Shown here: positions 26,201 through 39,934 of the stretch, one piece after another | Layout: every line of letters begins with the position of its first letter | Position numbering within the stretch: position 1 is the stretch's first letter | DNA from: Pyrocephalus nanus | Lineage: Eukaryota; Chordata; Aves; Passeriformes; Tyrannidae | NCBI GenBank assembly: GCA_038380795.1 | Contig: CM076281.1 | Span: 1,550,001 to 1,614,000, forward strand | Reading direction: 5' to 3' | DNA: 64,000 nucleotides | Notes under the pieces: model-generated | What the model was told of the DNA's origin: nothing | The model's database searches: none | Seen by the model: only the letters and a program-made list of their open reading frames with translations | Program-made: the position numbers and the translations under genes

Positions 26201-29200
26201 GAGGTTGTTATTTGCATAGAAATAGCATGGAGCCCCAGGCAGCATGGGAGAAGGACACAGAGATCATTTGTCTAAAATTTTAATGAAAACTTTTGCTGAG
26301 GCAGAGATTTTCTTTTTTTTTTTCTTTTTCTTTTTTTTTTTTAACTTCCCCCTGCCTCCCTCTTTTTCCACCCCCAAAGCTTCCTCCTCCTCCTCCTCCC
26401 TCAACTCCCTTCCCTCATCATAACCTGAGCACGGGGTGATTCCATAGGTGACGTGCTGGCCCCTGCACAAACACCTTCATTTCCATGGCTTTTCTTTTCA
26501 CTGGAAGTAAGAGCAGAGAGCCCAGCACTCCCCATTCCTGCATGGCTTGTGTGGTTCAGCCTTCCAGGGCTACATTCCATCTCAGCCCTCCCAAGGATGT
26601 TCCCGAGTCTCTTGCTGACCTATTTTTAATCAGTTTGCTCCTCCTTGTCTTTTGTGTTTAAAAGAAATCCCATCTTTGAGCTGTTGTGTTAATGGAAACA
26701 AATAGTGGCTTTCAGTCACATTTTCCCTGCAGATATGTGTTCCAGGCTTTTCCTAAGGGCAGCCAGGTTTAGCAGAGATTTTTTGGGAACTGCTCTAAGC
26801 TGGATACACAGTAGTTTGTTGTGTAGATGCTCAGCTTGGAATCTCAAGCATTTTTGACTGAGGTGGGTCAAAAAGACATAAAAGTTCCCTGCTTGGTCTT
26901 GAAAGCTCAGTTCAGTTATGTTTGCAGTGTGTTTTGAGCTCATCAGTTGGAAGGTACCCGCCAGCAGTGGTGTGCTTTGGGTAACCCCATCCTCAGGATT
27001 TCTTCCTGTGGAAGTTTTTGCCTTCAGAATTATCTTAACTTAATGATGTGTCTGCTTGTATAACCTGTTCTGGACCTGGAATAGCTCAGGAACCAGTTTT
27101 CCAGATTAGCAGTGCAGTGTTTCTGGCACTGTGGATTGTGGGGTTATTTTTAGGGGGAGAAAACATTTCTGAAGAGCAGAAGGGTGTCCGTGAGATGAAC
27201 TGATCAGTGCAAACTCAATGACCTGCTAATATGTAGATGTGTAAGAATCTCCTCAGCCTGGTCCCAGCACTTGTCCAGTGACCTTTCCCAAGCCCACCTT
27301 TTGTGGCTGCAGCCCCTGCTGGTGCCTGGTGAGACAGGAACACGATGGAGGCCATCCCATGTCAGCACAGCACAGTGCAGGTGTCAATCACCTGAGCACG
27401 GACCGTCCCAGAGGACTTGTTGATACAACAGGACCGTAATTGCTGCAAGATGGTTTTGACAATCTGCATTTAAAACCCCTTTGCACGAGGCCAGAGGAGA
27501 ATATTTTTGTATTTTGAATTCAGTCCTGACTCTGAAAGCAGAACTTGGATCAGCTGGTTGGGAAGATTTATCACAGAATCATAAAATCCCATGGAATGGT
27601 TTGGGTTGGAAAGGACCTTAAAACACCTTCCACTATCCCAGGTTGCTCCAAGCCTTGTCCAACCTGGCCTTGGACACTTGCAGGGATGGGGCAGCCACAG
27701 CTGCTCTGGTTTCACCAGTGTGGATTTGGAGTGGGATTGCAGGTGATCTGTGGGAGCATCCCCTGGCAGGAGGAGGAGCAGTGGGTCAGGGGGTGGTGAC
27801 ACCCAACTGTACCTGCTTGGTGAGACAGGTTTATTTTGGGGCACTTCAGGCAACCTGGCTCGCTGGTGGCTCTTCAGTGTCACCCACGGACACAAACCAG
27901 GCTGGCACCGACCTGGTGGTTCAGGTTGTGGCTCAGAGAAGCTGCAGAACTTCTGGGACTTCAGTAACAGGGTGAGATAACAGATGAGGGCTTGGGAGGA
28001 ACAGGCTGCCTGGTGAGAGGTGTCTGGGCAGGTCTGAGGCTCACAGGGGAGCTTGGTGAGGAGCTGGAGGCTCAGGCAGGCTGTGTGAGGGATTGCCAGC
28101 AGTAATATTTACCCTTCAATTTCACAATCTGCAAAAACAAATAAAAGCCCTGTGAGACTGATGCTGTTTGGGGTTTGTACTGTGGAAAGCTCTGTTTTTT
28201 TTCTGAGATTCAAGGCAGGGATAGTTCAGTATCTGCTCAAGATGACTCCAGTCTTGGGATTAGATCAAAGCAATCATGTGAGAGCAATCATGTGAGTTAG
28301 AACAGCAAGTGCCAGCCCTGTCATTCAAAGAAGCATTATAATTATTAATGCATGATATGAATCTTTCTCTTGTGGCACAGCAAGACTATTAGGGAGATAC
28401 TTATGGGTGCAGGGTGCTGGAGAGCCCTGATCAAAGAGGGGTAGGAAATGTCACCCACAAACTGGCACTCAAGAGCCTCACCCCTCGCTCTGTTCCTCTC
28501 CTGGAGCCCCCCAAGGTTATCCCACTCTTGGCTCTGGTGGGGGGAGGCAGGAGGGGCCCCTCTGCTCTGCCTTGGGTGGTTGTGGCAGATGATGTGGTGA
28601 GAACAAGGGTGGTTTTGGGGGTGGAGGTTGGTTTCTCCAGCTCCCAGGACTGATGTGGGACTGAGGTGCTGTTGGGGGTGTCCCTGGGGAAGGTCCAGAG
28701 CAGGGATATTGTAAGACCATGGAATCATAGGATGGGTTGGGGTGGAAATGACCTTAAATATCATCTCATCTTGTTCCACCCCCTGCCATGGGCAGGGACA
28801 CCTCCACTATCCCAGATTGCTCCAACCTGGCCTTGGGCACTTCCAGGGATGGGGCAGCCACAGCTTCCCTGGGCAACCTGTGCCAGGGCCTGTCCAGCCT
28901 CCCAGGGAATTCCTTCCCAATATCCCATCTAATCCTGCCCTCTGCCAGTGAGAAGCCACTCCCCCTTGTCCATGCCTTTGTAAATATTCTCTCTCCATCT
29001 TTCTTGTCGGCTCCTTCAGGCACTGGAAGGCCACAATTAGGTCACCCTGAAGCTTCTCCTCTCCAGGCTGAACAATCCCAATGCTCTCAGCCAAAACCCC
29101 AGTTCTCCCAGGCTGGGTCAGCCTCAGTTCAGCAATATTTGGCAGTAGGAGGAGAGCAGAATTCATTTCTTTTCCTGCCAGTGAGAGGCTTCAGGTGCTG

Positions 29201-32200
29201 GGGAGTCTGGTTGGGGCCACTCCTGGTGACACAAAGGTCCTTGCTCTGTGGAGAGCAATGGATGGGAGCAGGATGGATGTGAGCAGGGTGGATGCCTGGA
29301 CTTGAGACAAACAAACAACCACCACCCTCCATTTCTGCCTTCCCTTTTTAATTGCCTTTCTTTAAGTGGTGATATTTGTGTATTGTTCCCATTAGAGACA
29401 ATTTACGTTCCAGGCATGGCATTATCAGTCCCTTGGTGTTTGCTTAGGGAAGAAAGTCTAATAGATTTCTGTTGACTTTTTTTATTCTCCCTCCTTCTAT
29501 CGTTTTTAGTACAGATCTTGATCAGTTTATCTGTGTGGAGGGGGGGCTGTGTGTGTGTTTATTCCTGCTAGGGAGGAGCTGAGCATCCTGGCCCACATTC
29601 TGCCTGTCCAAATCTCTTCCCAGGGAAACTCTGGTGTATTCTAAACCCTGTATATATATATATATATATATATTTACTGCAACCAAGACTGTATCCCAGA
29701 TCTTGGTGATCCTACTGGAGCATTAAGTGTTCCCCAATGTTCCATTGGAGCTGAACTTTTCAAACATACCCCAGAATAATTGGTCCTGACCACCCCTCTT
29801 GGGGTGGTGTCATCAGGGGGATATTGGGGTGCCCTGTCTGGGAGTGTTTTCTGCAGTGGATGTGGAGAAATTACCTGGAATTCTGGACGTATGATGGGAA
29901 CTGTGGGAGCAACACTGGAGAACTGCTCACATTTCTCACAATTAAGCCTAAACCCACACTGAAAGGTGATCAGAGTTTCACTGTCCTGGTGAAAGAGGTC
30001 CCTGCACTGCAGCCTGTCCCCTGGGGGTCTCTGAATCACAGGGTTCAGTTGGGGTCCAGGAGGTGACCAAGGGAATGGCCAAGATCTCTTAAGTTGGAGA
30101 CACCCATTAATATTGTTTATGGGGTTCATGTCTAGATTAGGGAACCCCTGACTGAGACAGGTGGGATTTATGGGTGCTTGCACCATGTAGAATAGGGGCT
30201 GTAATTTTAGTTTGCAAAGCATATTGAGTCCTTTTGATTTACCACTGACTGATGGAGTGACCTTGAGCAAAACACGCCGTCTCCCTACGCCAGGAGAGGA
30301 GAGCGGGGCAGGAGGGGTTTGACAAGGCATTTTTCATTTGAAAATGCCAGTTCACTGAAACTGGAACTCCTCAGTTAAAGAAAGTATCAGTTTGGGTGAA
30401 TTTCCCATTTGGAATTTTCGGGGTCCAATGATAAGTTGTTTTGGTTTTTTTTTAATTTCCCAACTGACTTTTAGTCCCAAATTTAATTTTTATTTCTGAT
30501 ATCTGCAACACGTATTTCAGAGGTCAGAAGCAACCATCTGGAGCCTGTCTCATACTAGTTCAGATCTCAAGGTTGCAAAATTGTGTTTTCTGTTGCGATT
30601 CAGAAATTTTTTCCCAAATCCTCATTAATTAGCACGAGGTGGACAAACCTCCCTACCACTGATGTGTGGTGCTGCCAGCTGCAAACAGAGAGAGTGTTCC
30701 TCCTGTCTGTGAGCCCTGCTCCCTCTGTATCTGTGAGGAGCCTTGGCATCTCCAGGCAGCAGCCTGCAGGAAGGAGCTGCAATTCCATGTCCACCTGGAT
30801 GTCTCCTCCCCTGCTCCCTCCGAGGTGAAGTGCAATTGCTTTTTGCCCTTCCCCCTCTGATCTAACCAAATTAAAGCAGGGAAGGACTCCACCAGCAGGA
30901 CCTGCCTCTGGATTTGCAGTCAGGAGCCATCCCCAATAACCATCAGGCTGTCAGCTCCCCCCACCTCCCACCTCCCCCATCACTCACCAAAAGGAAAAAA
31001 GAGCCGGAGCCACAGCTTGAAATATATCATGCAATAGTGTATCATGAATTTCTTGTGAATCACATTGGTGAAGCAGGTTTATTTATTTCCGAGACTCTAA
31101 ATCAATACAAAGTAGGTCTCTTAGTTCTGAAGCCGGGATGGAGTGGGAAAAAATGAGCCCATTGTACTCTTAAAACTTTGGGGAAAGGAGATGACAGCTA
31201 TATAATTCCATTTACCAGGCACTAGGGGCTTTAATGTGAAGGTGACAGGGAGCTCTTTGTGCATTTAGAGCACCATATCTTCTAAATAAAAGATCTGTAG
31301 ACTTGATAGTGGAGTATAGCTCTGACTTTAATAATCTCCAAGCATTAGACCGAGCCAATCTGTTCCCCAGTCAGAAGGGTCCCCCACTGAACGCTCGTAA
31401 ATTAGAGGTGCGGGGACTGCACGGATCCCTGGATTAGGGATGCGGGAAGGGCCGTGTGTCTCCAGGCAGAGAGGAGCTGTCTGTGCTCCCACTGCCTTGC
31501 AGAGGGGCTGGGCTGGGGAAGGGGGCTGTGCTGGAGCATCCCAGCTCAGCCTGGCTCTCCTCTTCCCGTGTGGGGGAAGAGCCGAGCGCTGGAAACTAGC
31601 GATGAGATCTGGCCAGGCTTTGGCTGCACGTAACAGCAGTCAGGTTTGAAGTCCCTACATTGTGTTCCTACGTTTCTTTTTTTTTTTTTTTTTCTGATGA
31701 GACATTCATTCCCATCATTTCTGCCTGTTTATGAAAAATAGGCTATTTATAGGACGTGCATGTGCCTCTTCTGCTTCGGGTTGCTGGCAGATGATATAAA
31801 TTGTGGGATGGGAATTGCAATTATTGAAATTATTCGGCTAAAAATCTGGCACTTACATTTGATATAAACACATGATATGCTCGGAATAATAACAGCACTT
31901 ATGTTGCATAATGATTCCCATTCAAGCCCCTCTGCTGTCATTTTTTTAGATCCTTCATCTTGGATGGAACAGATGAGCCAACCCAGCCTAGCTTTGCAGG
32001 GAATGTCCCAACTCACCAGCAGCTCAGGTTCTCAAAGGAGAAAGCAGCTGGTCAGGATGGGTTGGAGTGCTAGAAAATTACTCATGTTCACATGACATGA
32101 ATATAAACCCCTTGAGGACCATATTTTGGAGGCTGGAAAGGCTGCTTTCCTGCTCTTGGAAGTTCTGTCCTCAGGAGCCTCAGCTCAGGACGTCTCCAGC

Positions 32201-35200
32201 AGGTTCCCTTGCACCCTTGGATACTTCCTTGTGGAAGCATTTGCACAGCAATATGCATTGCACCCTTTCAGGTTGTTAATTGGAGATTGAATTACTTGTC
32301 AGCCTTTAGAGGTGGAGCCCTGTGAGGTTGGAGAGGGGGTGCAGAGCCGAGGGATGAGCGATCGCGCTGGGTTTCCCAGGCTTGGTCTGGCTGTCCCTGG
32401 GCTGGCTTTCTGCAAGAGCCAGGAGGGCCAGGACAAGGGAATGGCTTCCCACTGCCAGAGGGCAGGGTTAGGTGGGATGATAGGAAGGAATTCTTCCCTG
32501 TGAGGGGGGGGGAGGCCCTGGCACAGGCTGCCCAGAGAAGCTGTGGCTGCCCCATCCCTGGAAGTGTCCAAGGCCAGGTTGGACAGGGCTTGGAGCAACC
32601 TGAGATAATTCCTGCCCATGACCAGGGAGTTGGAACGAGATGAGCTTTAAGGTCCCTTCCCACCCAGACCATTCTGGGATTCTCTGATCCTCCTGACCCC
32701 CCTGAGTGCCCAGTGCCTGCCCTGGGGATGGAGCAGCTCGTTCTGCCTTTGGGCTGTGCTGAGGTGGGGGCTGATTTGGAGCTCCCCTTTCCCTGTTCCT
32801 TCAGGGCACCTGCCCAGGACTCACCTGTGCACATCCATGTCCCAGACACTCCTCAGCACCACCTTCACCTGCAGATGGGGCCCTGCTGTCCTTGCTGCCA
32901 GCCCTGACAGGTAAATCCAGCCCTGGCTGGGCGTGCAGGGGGATTTCTCGTGCACAGCCCTGCACTCCTCTGGAATGGCTGCAGCACTCGGGAGAAGGAG
33001 CTGCATATTTATCTTGATCTCCAAAAAGGGATTTAAGGGCCAGAGCAGGCGGTATATTAGGCTGTTTCATTGCCTGTCAGCAGTGCTAAACCTGAGCTGT
33101 CTGCAGTGTCTCCAGATAAGCAGTAGCAGAGGCCCATTTTGCATGTACATACGTTTGCATTAGTTCAGAGAGGGGGAGTTTAAACCCTCTTTATTTTTAT
33201 TTTCCTCTGTGGAAAGCAGTTGGTTAGGCTTGTGCCTGGCATCTGGAGGCTTGGGCTTTTCTTATCCTTGAACCTAAATCTGTGCTGCTGTCTTTTCTAC
33301 CGTGGCTTTGCATGGCTCTGATTTTGTTAGAGGAAGATGAAGGTGTCTGAGCTCAGAGGGGAGACCCAGGAGCCTCCCTGAGCTAAACCCCTGTGCTTAC
33401 ATTTTATTCTGAATTTTTGGGACTAGCTGTGTAACTTCTGTGCCTCGGTTTATTCTGTACATAAACCTTGAGTGGCATCTGCCTGCTCTTCTCTCTCCAA
33501 AATGAGCAGTGCTGGGTGTTTGGTGGGGGAGGCCAGGCTGTTTGTGTGTGTGTGTGTGTGTTCGAGGGGTTTTTTAAGATCCAAATGAAGCAGGTGTGTA
33601 ATGTCCTCTGTCTGTTAGAAAGACTCAACCCATAAAAATAACAAACGGCGTGTATTTGCCAGAATGTCAAAGTTATGAGTTTATTTTGTAATGATGTGCT
33701 CCTGCCTTCATGAGGTAAACTGGCCGTGGCAGAGGTGTTATTAGTAATATGGAGTCAGTGGAGCAGAAAGCTGAGTGACCGAGAGATCAGTGTATCAGTC
33801 AGGGAGAGGGCAAATGGGAAGAGACAGCAGGAGAATGAGAAAAGAGCTCAGATTGGAGATGGAGCTGAGCGAGAGAATGAGGAGCCACAGCCTTGCTCTG
33901 GCCAGCCTCTCGAAGGAGCTGCTGGGGCTTTGTCTTTGCTGTGCCAGTCTGGGGTTTTTCCACAAAAAAAACAACACCCTACCAGTTGTCTTGGAGCAGT
34001 TTGGGGTTGGAGCTGAGCTGGTCTCAGACGAGGTGTTGGTTCTGTTGCTGCCTGGGGAAGGGCAAGGGGTAAAACTGCCCCCTGCCTCAATGTCCCCACC
34101 TGTATCATTCCCCTTGGGGACTGTAGAATCCCAGTATGGTTTGGGTTGGGTGGAATCCTAAAGATGTGATTTCAACCCCCCTGCCATGGGCTGGGCCACT
34201 TTCCACCAGACCAGGGTGCTCCAACCTGGCCTTGGACACGTTCAGGGATCCAGGGGCAGCCACAGCTTCTCTGCCCAACCTGTGCCAGGGCCTGCCCACC
34301 CTCCCAGGGAAGAATTCCTTCTCAGTATCCAGTGTAACCCTTCCCTCTGTTTCCCAGGGATCACTGTCCATTCTGATCACCAGGGATCAGTGTCCATAAG
34401 CTCTTGCTTGCACACAGGGTTTGGGAAGGTGTGTTGGGAGTAGTTTCCTCCATCCTTTTCGTGCCCAAGTGATCCTGAGGTGCTGCAGGGACGGCTTTGT
34501 GTGTCTCTCCTCAGCCAGCACCTCCTGATCACAATCCCATCCCTGATGGTTTTCCCATTTTCCTTCCACAAGGTGCTTGGACGGGAAGTTTACACCTCCA
34601 ACAACCAGCTGGGCGGGATCCAGATCATGCACAACAACGGGGTGACCCACGACACGGTCTGTGATGACTTTGAAGGAGTCTACACCATCCTGCAGTGGCT
34701 TTCCTACATGCCAAAGGTAATTCCTGGCCCTGCAGAGGTCCAAGGTGCCACTACCTGTTTGCAGGGGCTGGGTGCTCTCTCCGTCTGGTTTTTTTTTCTG
34801 TTTTATGGTGCCCAACAAAGTGGTTTAGGCTGGTGGGTGAGGCTGTTGGGATTATGGAATTAAGTAAATAAAGTGGATTTTGTCTCAAAATGCTGCAGGA
34901 ATATGGGGCAGCCTGAAAGTGCCTGGGGTACCTTCACAGCCTCCTGGCTGTTGCCCACAGGACTCTCTGCCACCAGTGGGTTGTCTCTGGCTGAAATGAC
35001 TCAGAAAATCCCCTCTGAGGCAGCAATTTGCAGAGCTGATGTATGTGTGTGAGCTGCTCTGCAGCCAGGAAGGGAGCAACAAGCACACACAGGTGACCTT
35101 CCTGCAGGGAAGAGGGCATGGAATGAGGCAGGAGCCCTGGTCACCTTCCAAAGATTAAATTGCAGCCCCTCACTTGTCTGGATATGCCAGAAGTTCAAGA

Positions 35201-38200
35201 GCAAATGAAGCACAGTGTGTGCCAGAGGAGGCCAAAGGGGGGTTTGAGAGGGGATGGAGCACCTTGGAAGTCTCCTCAGGCTTTGGCAAGGCTCTGGGAT
35301 CCCACCAGTCAGGGGTGTGGGAGTGGGGGAAAGAGAAATCTGACCCCATCCCTTGGAGCTGGGGTTTGCTTTGGGAGAATGACTTCCTTCAGTATTTTTC
35401 TTTTTCCCTTTTAGAATATACACAGCCCTGTGCCTATCCTCAAATCCAAGGATCCAATAGACAGGACCATTGACTTTGTGCCCACCAAGACTCCCTATGA
35501 CCCTCGCTGGATGCTGGCTGGGCGCCCCAATCCGAGTACGTCCCTCTGTGCTGGCCAGGACATGCAGGAACACACCTTCCTTCAGTACTTGTTGGCAATG
35601 TCTGCAATGCAGATATATTTCAGAGTTCATGAAATAATTAGTTCTAAATAATCTGAATATAATTCATAAGTATTTGTATATAATATCTAAAAATAGGATG
35701 TAAATTCTGAGTGCTCGAGGACACCTACAATTATTAGTTTTATAGATTATATAGTTACTTAGTTACTTTTATAGATTTTATTTTTTTTTTATGATTTCGA
35801 GGAGAGTCCATACACAAAGGGTGAAGGAATCACAGTATTCCTGCAGATCTTGGGGAATTATTGCGTTGGCACCACTGCAAACCACGGAACCCCCGCTGGG
35901 GTTGTGCAGCCCGTGTAGGTGCAAGCTGCAAACTGGGTGACCATTACTCCTGCTGTTATTAATGAGTTTGGGGGGCTAAAATGAGATTTGTGATAAACTA
36001 AGTTTTCTGGTTTTGGATAATATTTTTTCATCATCTCTCAAGTAATTCATCCAGCTGTCTGGGGCGCCGCTAACGCCGGCTCCCAAATCGAGTGACTTCA
36101 GATTTTAATTTAGTGGAAGCGTTAGGGAAAGCAGATGATTCCCTGTGATAAGTTAAAGCAGATATCTCCTAGGTGAAAAGTTAAAGCCATTTATTAGAGG
36201 AGATATTGCCGTGATATTCTTCAAACTGACGCCCGACACGAGGCCAGAATCTAAACGATCAGCTTTGGGCCCGCGATAAAGAGATAATTTTGAAATGGAT
36301 GGTCACATTTTACAGTGGGGCCACAGAGGCAAGGAATGTAGAACACAGTAATTACAAGTTTGGTCTTGATAAAACACTCTCCATCCTGTTTAAGTCAGCA
36401 GAGGTTACCGTGCTTGGATCTCCACTTTTTAATTGGTTTTGGACTTGGGTTTGCAGAAGCAGAGGTGCTTGTTCAGATTAAAAAGTTCCCCGGGAGCTGT
36501 GTGCCAAGGGGTGAAGCTGGGAGGCATTTGGGGTTTTTTGGGGACTCTTTTGTGGCTTTTTCTTTTGCAGAGCTTCCCAAAGCCCCAGTGCAAAGCAGCT
36601 GCCCCCAGAGCGATGTGTTTTCTGTAATTGTGTCTGAGTTCTAAAAACATCATCAGAATTTTCATATTTAGTTCCCGGGTCTCTGCAATATTCCATCTTT
36701 AAAGGAAAGATCAGGCAGAATCAAGAGAGAAAACGTGAGATAAGTTTTAAAATAGAAATAGGTGTTTTGAAAAACATCTTTAATGACTTTACTGCCTTTT
36801 GACAAATGTTTGTAGTCTTGACAAAACCAGAGTTATTTATTTAAAAGCAGGGGAAGTCCCTCTGCTCCCCGAACCCCATCGTTTAACAATAAATGATGCT
36901 TTTGCTGATAAATTGCTGTCTTTATGCAGACTAGGAAATGAAATAAGACATGATGGCTGAAGGCAGACAAATGCTCCACTGTCTAATGTTCCCTTGTACT
37001 GTCATCTATTTAAAAATAAATAAATAAGGAGACAGTGCCACGTTCTCCAGGTGGAATTTTCAAGCAAGTTTCAGTTGCTCCTTTGATACTCTCTTTTCTT
37101 TCCTCCCTCCCTCTGTCCTCCTCTGATATTTCCCTGTTTTCCTTTCCCTTTAGATCAGAAAGGGCAGTGGCTGAGTGGGTTCTTCGACAATGGTTCGTTC
37201 ATGGAGATCATGCAGCCCTGGGCACAGACAGTCGTGGTGGGGAGAGCAAGGTGAGTTCTGAGGGGCGTTTCAGACAACTGTGGAAATCAAGTTTTGGTTA
37301 TGCTTTGCATTTATGTAGAGCACAACGTCCTGTGAGTATTTATTTCTCTCTATACGTGTGTCTGTGTCTGTCTAGTGGAATGTCCCTACCCACAGTGGGG
37401 ATTGGAATGAGATGATCTTTAAGGTCCCTTCCAAACCCAAACCATTACATGATTCTATAATTCTGTGATTTAAAGGCTTTTAGGCCCCTGTGCCAGGGGG
37501 TGGAAATCAATGATTTGGCAAAGCCAGAAGCTGCTCTGTCCAGGCCTATGCTCAGCTTTGCTTGCAGTTCCTTTCTTCTGACAAATTCCAAGTGGCTTTG
37601 GACTCTCACACAGCAGGGATATATAACACAAATGAAACAGACTCCTTTCAAAAGCAGTGGCACTTTGAAAAAAAAAAAAAAACAACAAATATGAATGCAT
37701 TCTTCTGGGATTTTTACTGTAAGTGCTGCCAAAACTCATCTCTTGTATGTATGTTTGGAATACGTGTGCTGTTGGCTGTAAATTGTCTTTTATTATTCTA
37801 TGGCAACTTGTCCAGGGACACACTATAAAACAAGATGTAGCATCTTCATGTGCTGGCCTGATAAAATTTATATGAAGTATTATGGAAAACAGAAGTTGTT
37901 TTGAGCTGTTTTCAAGTTCAATAAATAACTGTAATACTTGGATAAAGATGTTCTTTATTAGGTCACATGGGCCCTAATATAGAAGTTATAAGTTACCGAT
38001 TTAAGACGGCTTCTGCAATTACGGGGTTCCAGCAGACTCTTAATCATAGGGAATGGGAATATTTCCAGCCCCTCAGTGCACATGGGCCCTGTCTCTTCCC
38101 TGCCTGTACGTGTGTCAGCCAGCTTGGGGTGGCTGAGGAGGGAGTGTGGGCTCTGCTGGGACTCTGTCCTGGTAACGTGGAGTCAGCAGCAGCGGCAGCA

Positions 38201-39891
38201 CAGCGGCTTTTGTGGGAAGGGCTGGTTGGATTCGGTGTCAGTACCAAAATCTGGGTGGTGGCAGGTGAAAGGTGTTGTAGAGACATGGGTGTATCATTCA
38301 AAATTTGGGTTTGGTTTACTGTATTTAATTTCTAGTGAGGAACGTGCCCATTTTTAGAACCGAATTTGGCTTTGAGAGCTGTGACCTGTCCTCTGGCATC
38401 CTGCAGCTGCTCCTCTCTGCTCTTCCAAAGGGCCAGAACGCTGCCCCCACTGTTTGATTTCTCTCTCCTGGGTATTTGGATGCAAACTGGAAAAACTATC
38501 TAGTTGTGTAAGAGTTGAAACAGGAATTCTGTTTTGCCTCCCTTGTTCCCAGGCTGGGAGGGATACCTGTAGGAGTAGTTGCCGTAGAAACAAGAACGGT
38601 GGAGCTCAGCATTCCTGCTGATCCTGCAAACCTGGACTCGGAGGCCAAGGTGGGTTGAGCGCGTGCTCTGTTTCTTGTTTGTCCTCTGCAGATGTCTCTG
38701 TGGAAGAAGCACTTGTTTGGGTGGGATTTTCCCCCCCAGATGGGGCACAGATGTGTGGCCATTCCCTGGTGAGGTGGGAATGCCTGGCAGCTGCTGGGAG
38801 GGTGCCTGGACCATTGTGTTGGCCATTCCTGCAGGAGACACGTTCCCCAGCAGTTCTGATTCCCTTAGGACTCAGGTGAGGGGCAAGGACAAGGGCCCAG
38901 GAGATGTGACAAGCAAAAATCACTTCCCTGCTCACTCACTGTCACCAGAGGGTTTCATGGGCTTCCTGCTCTGACATTTTGCTTTTCCCCTGCCTGATTT
39001 CACAGCTCTGGCCCTGCCTCATCCCTCTGGGGTTTTTGCTCTCCTTTTCTTTGTCTTCTTCTTCACCTCCCTACAGCAGCTGTAGTGTCAGGCTTTCCAT
39101 AGCATCTCTATTCTTAGCTAAGTTATTGAGGGTTCTCCTATTGGTGTTGGTGACAAAAGGATTGTCCCAATTTTTCCATGGCCAGGCAGATCCCATCCAT
39201 TCCACATGGCTCTCACCTCATTGTTCATCCCCCATTGCAGCTCCTGTTGAATCTGTGCCTGTGTTTTTCTGCCAGCTCCTACATGAATGTGTTCCAAGGC
39301 CTAACAGTGGGTTTTCCTTCCCCACAGATAATCCAGCAGGCTGGTCAGGTGTGGTTCCCTGACTCTGCCTTCAAGACTGCCGAGGCCATCAAGGATTTCA
39401 ACAGGGAAGGGCTGCCCCTGATGGTCTTTGCCAACTGGAGAGGTTTCTCTGGTGGAATGAAAGGTAACCAGCACTTTGGATCCTCTTTGGTGTGTCCTGG
39501 AGGGTGGTTTGTCTTGACTGCGGTGCTGCCTTCGGTTTTGTGGAGTGCCAGGAGTGTGAGATCACTGCCATGGAATTTAAAGAAGTTGAAGATGAGGGCC
39601 TCTTACCTGTGTGTGGCAGCTCATAAGCACAGGGGAGAACTTCCAGGGGCACTGATGTGCTGGAAGTTCCTGCTCTGGAAGGCTCACAGGGTGACAGAGG
39701 CAGTTGGGCTCAATTAGAAGGACACAAAGCCAAGCTTTTGAGTTGGCAGATGCAAAGATGGGAGGTGGCAAATGTGGCAAAATTATTTCCTCTGGAAAAT
39801 ACCTGTTACCTTTCAGAGTAGATTCTGCTCCATGTGCTGTTACTTTCTCCCTTCATGACTTGCTTTCTCAACCACACAGGAAGTTGTGTGG

Positions 39892-39934
<43 letters not shown>

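Larger units (their letters stand above)
23144..34572 (+). other. ACACA 11.4-kb intron
   Basis: The longest intron of the window. CR1 fragments lie at 23172-23236, 27571-27710, 28713-29092, 32429-32688 and 34123-34345. Simple repeats include T-runs (23891-23910, 25992-26006, 31677-31694), a pyrimidine tract at 26077-26140, (TA)n at 29651-29673 and (TG)n at 33543-33561. CNE-like islands lie at 25795-25945, 26165-26290, 30995-31400, 31765-31925 and 33640-33760. No nested gene is supported. Confidence 0.8.

Noticed and set aside
32292..32849. 185-codon open frame on the minus strand
   Set aside because: Most of it is antisense CR1 sequence (the recurrent CR1-derived peptide with KAHLVPTP and [11 protein letters not shown]).
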